Below are positions 35,221-43,193 of a stretch of DNA of 64,000 nucleotides, piece by piece. The DNA lies in NCBI RefSeq assembly GCF_004005935.1, contig NZ_SACQ01000006.1:124001-188000 (forward strand), read 5' to 3'. Source of the stretch: Neptunomonas marina (GTDB taxonomy: Bacteria; Pseudomonadota; Gammaproteobacteria; Pseudomonadales; Balneatricaceae). The notes under the pieces are model-generated. The model saw only the letters and a program-made list of their open reading frames with translations, made no database searches and had not been told where the DNA came from. Position 1 is the first letter of the stretch; every line of letters starts with the position of its first letter. The translations under genes and the position numbers were made by a program.

Positions 35221-36333
35221 CTATTCATTGCTATATCGAAATGCACGTGATTTGTATTTTTGAATCATCTCTTGGGAGGTGTTCTGGTCGATCAACACCA
35301 TATCACCCGAGTAGATGTGGGGAACTTGGGAGGCCTTGCCCTCGAGGTCGAGTTTGATCGCTTCTGCCATCGCGACACTCGCATCGTCGTTCATGCGCAT
35401 AACCGTTAGATCTAGCTCTTTGGCTTGTAGGGCTTGTAACTCTGCGTCACCGCCACCCCAGCCGTTGACTGTGACCTTACCTATCTTTCCTGCGTCTCGA
35501 AGTGCATCAAGCGCGCCAAGGGCAATATCAGTTGAGCATGCAAACAGCATGTTCATATCTGGCTCGTCCTTTAAGAGCTGCGTAGTCGCTGCTCGAGCTT
35601 TACCTCGATTTCCATCGGTATAAAATCCGCCGACCATTTTATTGTTTGCATGCTGTTGTGCTGCGCTGAGGAAGGTGTCGCCGCGCATAACGGAAACATA
35701 GCCCTGTGAGAAATATAGCAACCCAAAGCGATTCAGTTGTTCTTTATTGAGCATCCGTTCAGCCAGTAGCTCGGTGCCCAAGGCGTGGTCAAATCCTGTG
35801 TACATAAAGGGGCGCTTGAAGCGCCAGTCAGTGATAGGCGTGGTGATGTTTTGCAGAATGAGTTTGGGCTTTCCGCGCAAGATAACACGTTCGATCATAC
35901 TGCGATGGTGCAAGGCATCGACCGTAAATATGAGATAATCTGGCCGCCAGTGCAGGGCCTCAATCAACTGCTCTGCCTGAAGGTCCAGATCGACGGAGGG
36001 GCGCGAGAGGTAGGTCTTTATCTCGTAATTAACCTTTAGGTCTTGCAGGCGGCGCTCAAAGGCTTTCAAACTGCGGCGCCAGTAATCTGAACTCTGTACA
36101 CCCGGATAGACAACCGCAACTTTTACTGGCGCGGTTTGCTGGGCTGTGAGCGCCTTTGGTGTGCTCCTGACAACATCAGAGAAGCGCGCCATGATCTTTG
36201 GCTGGTCTGGATGTTCCGCTAAATAGTCGGTAACACGAATATATTCCGATTGAGGGCTCGCGTATCCGTTACAGGCTAAGATCACGCCAGCGAGTCCAAG
36301 CAAGTAAGATGTAAATTCACGTAGGCTGTTCAT
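35221..36333 (-). CDS. luxP: LuxP-like periplasmic autoinducer-2 binding protein
   Basis: This 370-residue exported type I periplasmic binding protein has a signal peptide (about 1-25) ending at NGYAS. It aligns by eye along most of its length with Vibrio harveyi LuxP: VVYPGVQSSDYW, ILQNITTP, YTGFDHALG, YFSQGY, RGDTF, ACSTD-ALGA-DAL, NGWGGG, VMRMNDD, and a C-terminal RAFRYS. The residues that contact AI-2 borate diester in LuxP have direct counterparts: Q80, S82, W85, N162, R217, T268, D269, W292 and R313. It shares strand and a 35-base gap with the GGDEF-EAL gene and is probably first in a two-gene operon. No luxS, luxQ kinase, luxU or luxO is in the window. An Lsr/ribose-type binder is the alternative, but conservation of the LuxP pocket argues against it. 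Confidence 0.88.
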   Translation of the reverse strand: MNSLREFTSYLLGLAGVILACNGYASPQSEYIRVTDYLAEHPDQPKIMARFSDVVRSTPKALTAQQTAPVKVAVVYPGVQSSDYWRRSLKAFERRLQDLKVNYEIKTYLSRPSVDLDLQAEQLIEALHWRPDYLIFTVDALHHRSMIERVILRGKPKLILQNITTPITDWRFKRPFMYTGFDHALGTELLAERMLNKEQLNRFGLLYFSQGYVSVMRGDTFLSAAQQHANNKMVGGFYTDGNRGKARAATTQLLKDEPDMNMLFACSTDIALGALDALRDAGKIGKVTVNGWGGGDAELQALQAKELDLTVMRMNDDASVAMAEAIKLDLEGKASQVPHIYSGDMVLIDQNTSQEMIQKYKSRAFRYSNE

Positions 36334-36453
36334 CTCGGACTCTCTGATGCTATTTATGTTATTGAATTTGAATTAAATAACTTCTTATTTACTCTAGTAA
36401 GAGTAGCACGGAATGATGTGAGAGGAAGTAAGAGACTAGGTTTTTGGTAAGGG
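36334..36453 (-). promoter_or_regulatory. luxP upstream region with a dyad
   Basis: This AT-rich segment contains the inverted repeat TACTCT-AGTA-AGAGTA at 36390-36405, about 60 bases before the luxP start on the minus strand. It is a candidate operator or promoter-proximal hairpin for the luxP operon. No confident -35/-10 pair was identified. Confidence 0.35.
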
Positions 36454-36454
36454 T

Positions 36455-36493
36455 AAAAAAAGCGCCCAGCGAAAAGAGGGATGTACTGGGCGC
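36455..36493 (-). terminator. Rho-independent terminator after the EF-hand genes
   Basis: Arms GCGCCCAG (36462-36469) and CTGGGCGC (36486-36493) are followed on the minus strand by seven T. It lies about 100 bases past the last EF-hand stop. Confidence 0.75.
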
Positions 36494-36590
36494 AAAATGC
36501 TGGGAAAGCAGCAGGATGCCACTTTCGAGTAGTCGCTAGAACGAGTGGTGATGAAGGACTAGCCCTAGCGAAAAACTGATGTGCAGTTGG

Positions 36591-36815
36591 TTAGCCTTTA
36601 ACCAACTGAGTAAACTCAGCTGCGTTAATAAGGCCATCTTTGTTCGCATCTAGCTGCTCAAATTGTGCCACCAGCGCTTCAGATGCTTGCGCTTCTTCCA
36701 AACTGATCGCTTGGTCGTTATTAGCGTCCAGTTGCTGGAAAAGCTCAGTGCCGTCTGCTTGAGCTAACGTTGCTGTGGATAGTGCGATCACTGTAGCTGT
36801 CATGATGTTTTTCAT
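36591..36815 (-). CDS. Small secreted EF-hand protein 1
   Basis: This is a 74-residue protein from ATG 36815 (GGAGAG 6-7 bases upstream); an in-frame start at 36839 has no ribosome site. The signal peptide MKNIMTATVIALSTATLAQA is followed by two EF-hand loops, DANNDQAISLEE and DANKDGLINAAE, each with Asp/Asn at positions 1, 3, 5 and Glu at 12, so calcium binding is expected. The rest is helical. It is the third of three tandem paralogues on the minus strand. Such calmodulin-like mini-proteins in the periplasm have no fixed function; calcium buffering or sensing is inference. Confidence 0.82.
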   Translation of the reverse strand: MKNIMTATVIALSTATLAQADGTELFQQLDANNDQAISLEEAQASEALVAQFEQLDANKDGLINAAEFTQLVKG

Positions 36816-36884
36816 GTTTCTCTCCTGTCGCGCGGGCATATCGGCGCGCGTATTTGTAAGTTTATGTGTGTGGGTTGCAGAGCA

Positions 36885-37103
36885 TTATTTTTGCAATGCG
36901 CGGAACTCATCCAAGCTCAGCTGGCTATCCTTGTTCACATCGAGCTGGCTGAACTGTTGCGCTAATTGCTCGTGGATCTGTGCTTCTTCCGCTGAGATCA
37001 TCTGATTTGCATCAGTATCTAATGTCTTGAAGAGTGTCTCGTGCCCATCGGCGAGGGCGTTGAAAGAGATAGCCATGACGGATAATGCGATAAGTTTTTT
37101 CAT
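36885..37103 (-). CDS. Small secreted EF-hand protein 2
   Basis: This 72-residue protein has a signal peptide (MKKLIALSVMAISFNALA) and two EF-hand loops, DTDANQMISAEE and DVNKDSQLSLDE, both keeping liganding positions 1, 3, 5 and 12. The ribosome site GGAGATC lies about 6 bases before the ATG. It is paralogous to its two neighbours with the same spacing between loops (about 20 residues). It is probably on the same transcript, which ends at the terminator near 36455. Confidence 0.82.
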   Translation of the reverse strand: MKKLIALSVMAISFNALADGHETLFKTLDTDANQMISAEEAQIHEQLAQQFSQLDVNKDSQLSLDEFRALQK

Positions 37104-37164
37104 TTATAGATCTCCTGTTTTACAGCTTCGCTAACGCTTAGCGTGTTCCGTTACGCGGGTTGGG

Positions 37165-37392
37165 TTAGCCTTGTAATAGTTGTTCGAACTCAGCGCGGCT
37201 GAGTTCGCCATCTTGATTACTATCGAGTGCCTTAAATTTCGCCAGCACCGGCTCATAGGCTTGCGCCTCTTCGGAGCTGATGGCTTGGTTGTTGTCAGCA
37301 TCCAGTGCTTGGAACATATCTGAGCCGCCTTCAGGCTGTGCCATCAGAGTGGAAGAGAAGATGGCTGCTGCGATTGCGATAGTTTTTTTCAT
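37165..37392 (-). CDS. Small secreted EF-hand protein 3
   Basis: This 75-residue protein has a signal peptide (MKKTIAIAAAIFSSTLMA) and two EF-hand loops, DADNNQAISSEE and DSNQDGELSRAE. The ribosome site AAGGAG lies about 7 bases before the ATG. It is the first gene of the trio on the minus strand, so its upstream spacer (from 37393) probably holds the shared promoter. The three copies have diverged well beyond recent duplication, which implies selection for distinct partners or dosage. Confidence 0.82.
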   Translation of the reverse strand: MKKTIAIAAAIFSSTLMAQPEGGSDMFQALDADNNQAISSEEAQAYEPVLAKFKALDSNQDGELSRAEFEQLLQG

Positions 37393-37611
37393 GAGTAGAT
37401 CTCCTTACGGTCATGATGTTGTTGCGAAGGAGATAGCGAAAGCTGTGCCTGCTTCTAAAAAAGTTATTTAAAACAAAGGGTTATGTTTTGTTTTTTTGAA
37501 TTTTAGAGGTGGTGGCAGGCGTGTGAGGCGATATAGGTATTAAAGTGTTGCTTTTTGGTGACTTTTTTTGGTGTTTATTTTTTAAGTCTTATAAATCAAT
37601 TAGTTATGATT
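37393..37611. other. AT-rich spacer upstream of the EF-hand genes
   Basis: No gene was found here. It is T-rich on the plus strand, with several T5-T8 tracts between 37480 and 37585. It presumably contains the minus-strand promoter of the EF-hand trio, but no confident box was picked. Confidence 0.4.
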
Positions 37612-37650
37612 TCAGAAATAGCGACTAATTTAGTAAGTCGCTATTTCTGA
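37612..37650. repeat. Perfect 15-base stem-loop after the RND permease gene
   Basis: TCAGAAATAGCGACT (37612-37626) pairs with AGTCGCTATTTCTGA (37636-37650) around a 9-base loop, starting 6 bases past the permease stop on the minus strand. No long U-run follows, so termination is uncertain; it may protect the mRNA 3' end. Confidence 0.55.
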
Positions 37651-37656
37651 GGGCGT

Positions 37657-40600
37657 TTAGCTGTATTGAAGGCGCAGTCCCAGCCTACGCTTGGTGTTCT
37701 CCAGCACCGTGAGTACGGCAGGTATGAACAACAGGATCAGCAGGGTGCCATACGCTAGGCCAAAGACGATGGATGTTGCCATTGGAATCAAGAACTGCGC
37801 CTGCAATGAGGTCTCAAACAAGATGGGGGTAAGCCCCGCGATAGTCGTGAGGGATGTTAGCAAGACTGCGCGTAAACGCTGACATGCGGCCTCTTCTATA
37901 GCAGCTTCGACAGCCATGCCGCTGGCGCGTAGTTTTTGGTAGAAGGTCACCAAGACGATCGAATCGTTGATCACAATGCCTGATAAACCGAAGAAACCAA
38001 ATAGCGACAGTATTGTAAGATCCAGCCCAGACAGCGCATGTCCAAAGATTGCACCCGTTAAGCCCAGCGGAATAGCCAGCATCACGGTAATCGGCCAGCT
38101 GTAGGATGCAAACACCCAAGCCAAAATGATGTAGATAAGCGATAGGGCGATCAATAAGCCCAGCTTCATATCGGCCAGCGTTTCGCGCTGGTTTCGGTTC
38201 TTACCTTCGAAGCTCGCTTCCACGCCCCACTTACCGAGGATGGCAGGAAGCGCACCTTCCCTTAGATCTGCAATAATCTCATTGGCATTGGCGACGGCTT
38301 CGTTAAGGTCTGCGGTCACGTTAATCGATAGCTGGCCATCCACTCGCTGCAGGGAGTCTAGGCCTTGCTTTGGTTCGAAGTGCACGATGTTGGCGAGCGG
38401 TGCCGTTGAGCCGTCGGGCAGCACAATGGGGATGCTTTCTAACGAGCGTAGTTGGTTACGTTCGTCATCTGGCAGCATGACGCGCACCTCAACCTCGTCT
38501 TGATCTTCATAAAAGGTTTGAACCTCAATACCATTAAAGGCCGCGCTCAACTGTCGACCTACCTGCTGCAAACGCAAGCCGCTTGCTTCACCGGCTGGCG
38601 TTAAGGAGTAGATCAATTGCGGCTTGCCGAAAGGTAAGTCGTCATCCACGTTGCTTAGCCCCTGATAACCTTTAAGTAGCTCTTGGATATCAAGCGAGGC
38701 TTGTTTGAGGGCGCCAATATCGGTGCCGATCAGCTTTATCTCGACCGGTTTCCCGCGCGGCCCGGTTCGAGACTGGTCGATTGTAAACTTCTCGACACCG
38801 GGCGGAATTTCAATCCGCTCCCGCCACTTGGCCACAAATTCGCGGTTGGTGACGTCACGTGTATCAACGGGGATCATCTCCACATAAAGAGAGCCAAATT
38901 CGTCACCGGTTGTGGGACCTGCAGTGCGGCGGTCAGTGTTGATCTTGCCGACCTCCTGCACCGCGACCGTAAGTAACCCGCCGCCTAGCTCGGCATCTGT
39001 TGCCCGCAGGGTACTATCGAGATGGTTAAGAAAGTCGCGGACATGGCGATCATCGGTACCCGATGTGAACTGTACGTTGGCGGTAAAGTCCTCACCGTCG
39101 ATGGCGGGGAAGAACACAAATTTCACGCGGCCACCCATCACCAAGCCGATGGCGATGATGAAAATCCCCAAAGCGCTGGCTATCGTCGCCCAACGCAAAC
39201 GAATAGCGGCTCGCACCACCCGTCTGAAGTAGTGATCGCGAAAACGGTTAACACGCGCTTCGATTTCTGTACGCATCTTCGATGGGTGTAAGTCCTTTTT
39301 ACTGTGCAGGCTATGGTGTAAGTGGCCGGGTAAGATTAGGAAACACTCGATCAGTGAAGCGACGATCACGCAGATCACCACGGTGGGAATATCGATTAGG
39401 ATATTGCCGATGGTACCGCCGATGAGGAGCAGAGGAAGAAAGGCGGCAATGGTTGTCATCGAGGAAGCAACAACTGGCGCTAGCATGCGCTGGGCGCCCC
39501 CAATGGCCGCTTTTAGGCCGCTTTCGCCCATCTGTAGGTGGGTCAGCGTGTCTTCCCCCACCACGATGGCGTCATCGACGATAATCCCCAGTGCCATGAT
39601 CAGCCCGAAAAGGCTGATCATATTGATGGAACCACCAATCATATAAAGAATAGCCAAGGTTGCCAGAAACGAAACAGGAATACCCACGGTAACCCAGAAT
39701 GCGACGCGCGCGTTCAGGAATAGAAATAGAATGATGATAACGAGGACCAAGCCGCCGAGACCGTTCTTTAAAAGCAGGTCGATCCGCGCCTGTACTTTCG
39801 TCCAAGACTCATCGAATACGATAAGCTCAGCCCCTTCAGGGAGGTCGGTTTTCGCATCTTGTAGCCAGGTGTGCATGAGCTTGGCGGCTTTCAGAGAGTC
39901 TTCGTTTTCGGTACGGCGCAGCTCAATTAGCACTGCGGGTTGACCACGATAGTTAAGCTCAACCTGCTGATCTTTGGCGCGCCACTCAATGTCTGCCACA
40001 TCACCCAAGCGTACCAGACGCCCATTGGCATCGGCGATCAGCGGCAGCTGCTGAAAACCCTCCACATCACGTTGCTGGCTGAGGCTACGGATCTGCTTGG
40101 CGCCTTCCTCTTTTGCGGCGGTGCCCGCGGGGAGGTCGATACTACGTAGACCAACCTCTTGCGCAATGTCGTTTAACGACATACCTAATGCATGTAACTT
40201 TGCTGTCGGCACTTGAACGGCGATCTCTTCTGTAGGCAGGCCGTTAATATCAATTTTACGAATGCCGGTTTCGAGCAACTCCCGCTCGATACGATTGGCT
40301 AGCGGGCGCAGCTCCTCAAGGGAGCTACGGTCAGACGTTAGCAGCAGCGATGCAATGGGCTCATAACGGATAATCCGCTGCACCACGGGTTCGTCGGCAT
40401 CACTCGGTAAAGAGGAGCGAATACCATCGATCTTCTGTTTGACCTCATCCAGCGTGTATTGGACGTCGGTGCCTTCGAGTAGCTCCAGGCGAAATGACGC
40501 GCGTCCTTGGTTGCTGGTGGCGTAGAGTGTATCCAGCCCATCAATCGAGCGAATCTCCTCCTCAATCGGCAGTACGATGGAGGTCTCCACATCCTCAGCC

Positions 40601-40788
40601 GCCGCACCTGACCAAGTCACACCAACGGTAATGATATCGAGCTCAAACGAGGGGAAAAATTGTGTATTTAGCTTTTTAACGCCCCATACGCCCGCCAAGA
40701 TCATCAGGATCATTAAAAGGTTGGCGGCAACGCGATGCTGCGTAAAAGTGGCGGTTAAACTGTGTAGAGGGCCAGAGTAGGTCGACAT
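37657..40788 (-). CDS. RND-family efflux permease
   Basis: This 1043-residue inner-membrane proton antiporter has 12 predicted helices and two large periplasmic loops. The N-terminus (RVAANLLMILMILAGVWGV) and the TM4 motif GIIVDDAIVVGEDTL with the adjacent Asp pair needed for proton relay are visible; FFGLSGIVINDSIVL is the TM10 counterpart. The sequence PIEEEIRSIDGLDTLYATS is typical of RND pumps outside the AcrB drug-pump core, in the group annotated as efflux RND permease next to a single adaptor. Substrate is unknown. The start lies 6 bases after the stop of the adaptor gene, so they form one operon. No outer-membrane TolC-type gene is adjacent. Confidence 0.92.
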   Translation of the reverse strand: MSTYSGPLHSLTATFTQHRVAANLLMILMILAGVWGVKKLNTQFFPSFELDIITVGVTWSGAAAEDVETSIVLPIEEEIRSIDGLDTLYATSNQGRASFRLELLEGTDVQYTLDEVKQKIDGIRSSLPSDADEPVVQRIIRYEPIASLLLTSDRSSLEELRPLANRIERELLETGIRKIDINGLPTEEIAVQVPTAKLHALGMSLNDIAQEVGLRSIDLPAGTAAKEEGAKQIRSLSQQRDVEGFQQLPLIADANGRLVRLGDVADIEWRAKDQQVELNYRGQPAVLIELRRTENEDSLKAAKLMHTWLQDAKTDLPEGAELIVFDESWTKVQARIDLLLKNGLGGLVLVIIILFLFLNARVAFWVTVGIPVSFLATLAILYMIGGSINMISLFGLIMALGIIVDDAIVVGEDTLTHLQMGESGLKAAIGGAQRMLAPVVASSMTTIAAFLPLLLIGGTIGNILIDIPTVVICVIVASLIECFLILPGHLHHSLHSKKDLHPSKMRTEIEARVNRFRDHYFRRVVRAAIRLRWATIASALGIFIIAIGLVMGGRVKFVFFPAIDGEDFTANVQFTSGTDDRHVRDFLNHLDSTLRATDAELGGGLLTVAVQEVGKINTDRRTAGPTTGDEFGSLYVEMIPVDTRDVTNREFVAKWRERIEIPPGVEKFTIDQSRTGPRGKPVEIKLIGTDIGALKQASLDIQELLKGYQGLSNVDDDLPFGKPQLIYSLTPAGEASGLRLQQVGRQLSAAFNGIEVQTFYEDQDEVEVRVMLPDDERNQLRSLESIPIVLPDGSTAPLANIVHFEPKQGLDSLQRVDGQLSINVTADLNEAVANANEIIADLREGALPAILGKWGVEASFEGKNRNQRETLADMKLGLLIALSLIYIILAWVFASYSWPITVMLAIPLGLTGAIFGHALSGLDLTILSLFGFFGLSGIVINDSIVLVTFYQKLRASGMAVEAAIEEAACQRLRAVLLTSLTTIAGLTPILFETSLQAQFLIPMATSIVFGLAYGTLLILLFIPAVLTVLENTKRRLGLRLQYS

Positions 40789-40794
40789 ATCACA

Positions 40795-42069
40795 CTACTC
40801 CGCGATCTTAACTGGCAAGCCTGAAATGGCATTGGGCAGTTGGGTAATAATGACCTGATCATCCGGCTTAAGAGCCTGTGAACGCACCAGTACACGGGTT
40901 TCTCCAACGCTAGTCTGTGTGTTACCAATGCGCTCAACGTTAACCGCTTCTAAAGCACCATTTTGAACACGATAGACACGATCAATGCCATATAACGCCA
41001 GTGGTGGTAGGGCAATGGTGTTGTCTTGAGGCGCTAGGGCAAGTGTGAGCGAGAGGGTGCGTCCTGTCTCGGGGGCAAAGCTGCCTTGCTGCAGGTCGAA
41101 TAGGGCATCAACGCCCGCTTTCCCTGCCGCTACTGAGCTGGCCAAGCGTGCTAGCGTTAGCGATACCGTTTGCCCGTCAACTTGTGTTTTCGCCTGTAAT
41201 TGCTGACCTGCTGCCAGTGATGCGCGTACTTGCGCCAAATCTTTTGATGGGATTTGCGAGCGGATCTGGATCTCACTGGGATCGTATAGCGTGGTCAAGA
41301 TCTCGCCGCTGCGCACTCGGTCACCCACGGAAACATCCACACTCGCAATTTTCCCAGCAAAGGGGGCTGTGACTGAGGTTCTGTCTAAATCGAGCTTGGC
41401 GGCGTCATGGGCTGCGCTAGCGCGAGTGAGTTCGGCTTGCAGTTGAGCTTTACGGGCCGAATAGCTGCGAATGGCTTGCTCGCGGTTATTCAGTGACAGG
41501 GCTTGCTGTTGGTAAGCACGCTTCGCGTTATCTAGCTGATCTTCTGAGCTGACTTTACGTTTAGCAAGATTTTGAAAACGCTTGACTGATTTCTCGGCTA
41601 AAGCGTACAGCTCTTTTTCAATGCGCAGCGCCGCTTTATCAGCGCGATGCTGAACCTCTAAGGCATCCAACTGTGCCTTGATGCTTTGTAGATTACCCTC
41701 TTGCTGGCGTACGGATAGTTCTGCGTCGCGCGGGTCAAGTTGTAGTAGAAGATCTCCCTTGGCTACAGTTTGGCCCTCTTTAACGGCAACTTTCTCCACA
41801 TAAGCGGTAACGGCGGCGGTGAGTTTTGATGCCGCTGGGGACTCCACCTTTCCGTAAAGCACTAGCTCCGGTTGATGGCGCTCAAATGCGACCGGCTGGG
41901 TTTGTACACTCCATAAGCGCTGCTGCGGCGGCTTGGAGCTGGCAACAGGTTTACTCCCCTTGAGGTACTGAAAAATGAAGACTGCAGCGGCCAGAATGAG
42001 CAGCGGCAGGAGCCATTTCATGAGAGTTTTAGCAAGGGAGGGGCGTGAATCTGTCTCCACAGCTGACAT
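40795..42069 (-). CDS. RND efflux periplasmic adaptor (membrane fusion protein)
   Basis: This 424-residue protein has an N-terminal membrane anchor at about 16-34 (WLLPLLILAAAVFIFQYL) and no lipobox. The lipoyl halves are VEKVAVKEGQTVAKGDLLLQ and VTAPFAGKIASVDVSVGDRV, separated by a long alpha-helical hairpin (about 120-215, rich in Lys/Gln/Ala). Beta-barrel and membrane-proximal domains follow. This bridges the RND permease and an outer-membrane channel. It is first in the operon. The 249-base region upstream (42070-42318) separates it from a divergent hydrolase; I saw no clear regulator gene or named operator there. Confidence 0.9.
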   Translation of the reverse strand: MSAVETDSRPSLAKTLMKWLLPLLILAAAVFIFQYLKGSKPVASSKPPQQRLWSVQTQPVAFERHQPELVLYGKVESPAASKLTAAVTAYVEKVAVKEGQTVAKGDLLLQLDPRDAELSVRQQEGNLQSIKAQLDALEVQHRADKAALRIEKELYALAEKSVKRFQNLAKRKVSSEDQLDNAKRAYQQQALSLNNREQAIRSYSARKAQLQAELTRASAAHDAAKLDLDRTSVTAPFAGKIASVDVSVGDRVRSGEILTTLYDPSEIQIRSQIPSKDLAQVRASLAAGQQLQAKTQVDGQTVSLTLARLASSVAAGKAGVDALFDLQQGSFAPETGRTLSLTLALAPQDNTIALPPLALYGIDRVYRVQNGALEAVNVERIGNTQTSVGETRVLVRSQALKPDDQVIITQLPNAISGLPVKIAE

Positions 42070-42318
42070 CTAGTTCACCTTATTCAGTTTTATTCCATTC
42101 ACTATACGCATCAGACCGGTAAACGGTTGTTTGCCGTTAACGCAGCACCAGATATCTCTGCTATCAAGCTGAGAGTCAGACGCTAACTTATGATAATCTA
42201 AAGCCCAGCGTTTGTAGTGAAACCTATTGATGTGTTTACCAAACTTTACATTCTACTCTGCTAATCTATCCAGGGTGAGCCTGCTATCCACCTATTACCT
42301 AAATCAATAAAGGATGAA

Positions 42319-43167
42319 ATGATGCGTAAAGGGGTTGTTCTAGGGTTAAATCCAACGGGTTTTCATCGTATTGCGTACCGCGAGTGGGGCAGCCAAGATA
42401 ACGAAAGAGTCTTAGTTTGCGTGCACGGTTTAGCACGCAACGGCCGGGATTTTGATGAGATCGCAAAGGTCTTATCGCGTGAATATCGCGTTATTTGCCC
42501 CGATATGGTTGGTCGGGGAGAGAGCGACTGGTTGCCGTCTGCAGCGGCTGCACACTATGCGATCCCCCAGTATGTTTCTGATATGACAGCGCTGTTGGCG
42601 CGATTGAACGTGGCATCTGTTGATTGGCTGGGGACATCGATGGGCGGCATTATTGGAATGGCGATGGCTGCATTGCCTCAGTCGCCGATACGTAAGCTGA
42701 TTCTTAACGATATTGGTGCGTTTGTTTCTAAAGAAGCGCTGGCTCATATTGGCGATTATCTGGTACCCAAGTACTTCGCTGACCTCTCTGAGGCCAAAGC
42801 CTTTATGCAGCAGACCTACCCAGGTTTGAGTAAGATTTCAGCGCAGAGCTGGGATACTCTTGTTCAGCACGGCTTTCGTGAAACCGAGCAGGGTTGGACA
42901 CAGCACTATGATCCAACGATTGGCGATATCACCCGAGTCGCGGCGTCAGAGGATGTTGATCTGTGGGCTATTTGGCGTGCGATTCAGTGCCCACAATTAC
43001 TGATCTGGGGCGACCAGTCAGATGTGCTAACAGAACCAACAGTAACGCAGATGTGCAACGAAAACCCCCAGCTCGATCTATATCGCGTTGCTGGCGTGCC
43101 GCATGTACCGTCATTGATGGAGACGGATCAAATCAGTCATGTTTGTGAGTGGTTACGTACTCACTAA
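42319..43167 (+). CDS. Alpha/beta hydrolase
   Basis: This is a 282-residue cytoplasmic alpha/beta-fold hydrolase. The oxyanion HG motif is VCVHGLARN (33-41), the nucleophile elbow is GTSMGG (Ser107), and the acid probably lies in IWGDQSDVL. The catalytic His is in AGVPHVPSL near 263. The start offers two consecutive ATGs behind an AAAGGA site. Substrate unknown; lactonase, esterase and C-C hydrolase members are all possible. It overlaps the upstream extension of the next frame, but that gene is better started at 43194, 26 bases after this stop. Confidence 0.82.
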   Translation: MMRKGVVLGLNPTGFHRIAYREWGSQDNERVLVCVHGLARNGRDFDEIAKVLSREYRVICPDMVGRGESDWLPSAAAAHYAIPQYVSDMTALLARLNVASVDWLGTSMGGIIGMAMAALPQSPIRKLILNDIGAFVSKEALAHIGDYLVPKYFADLSEAKAFMQQTYPGLSKISAQSWDTLVQHGFRETEQGWTQHYDPTIGDITRVAASEDVDLWAIWRAIQCPQLLIWGDQSDVLTEPTVTQMCNENPQLDLYRVAGVPHVPSLMETDQISHVCEWLRTH

Positions 43168-43193
43168 TTGGTAAGCAGGAGGATGTCACACCC

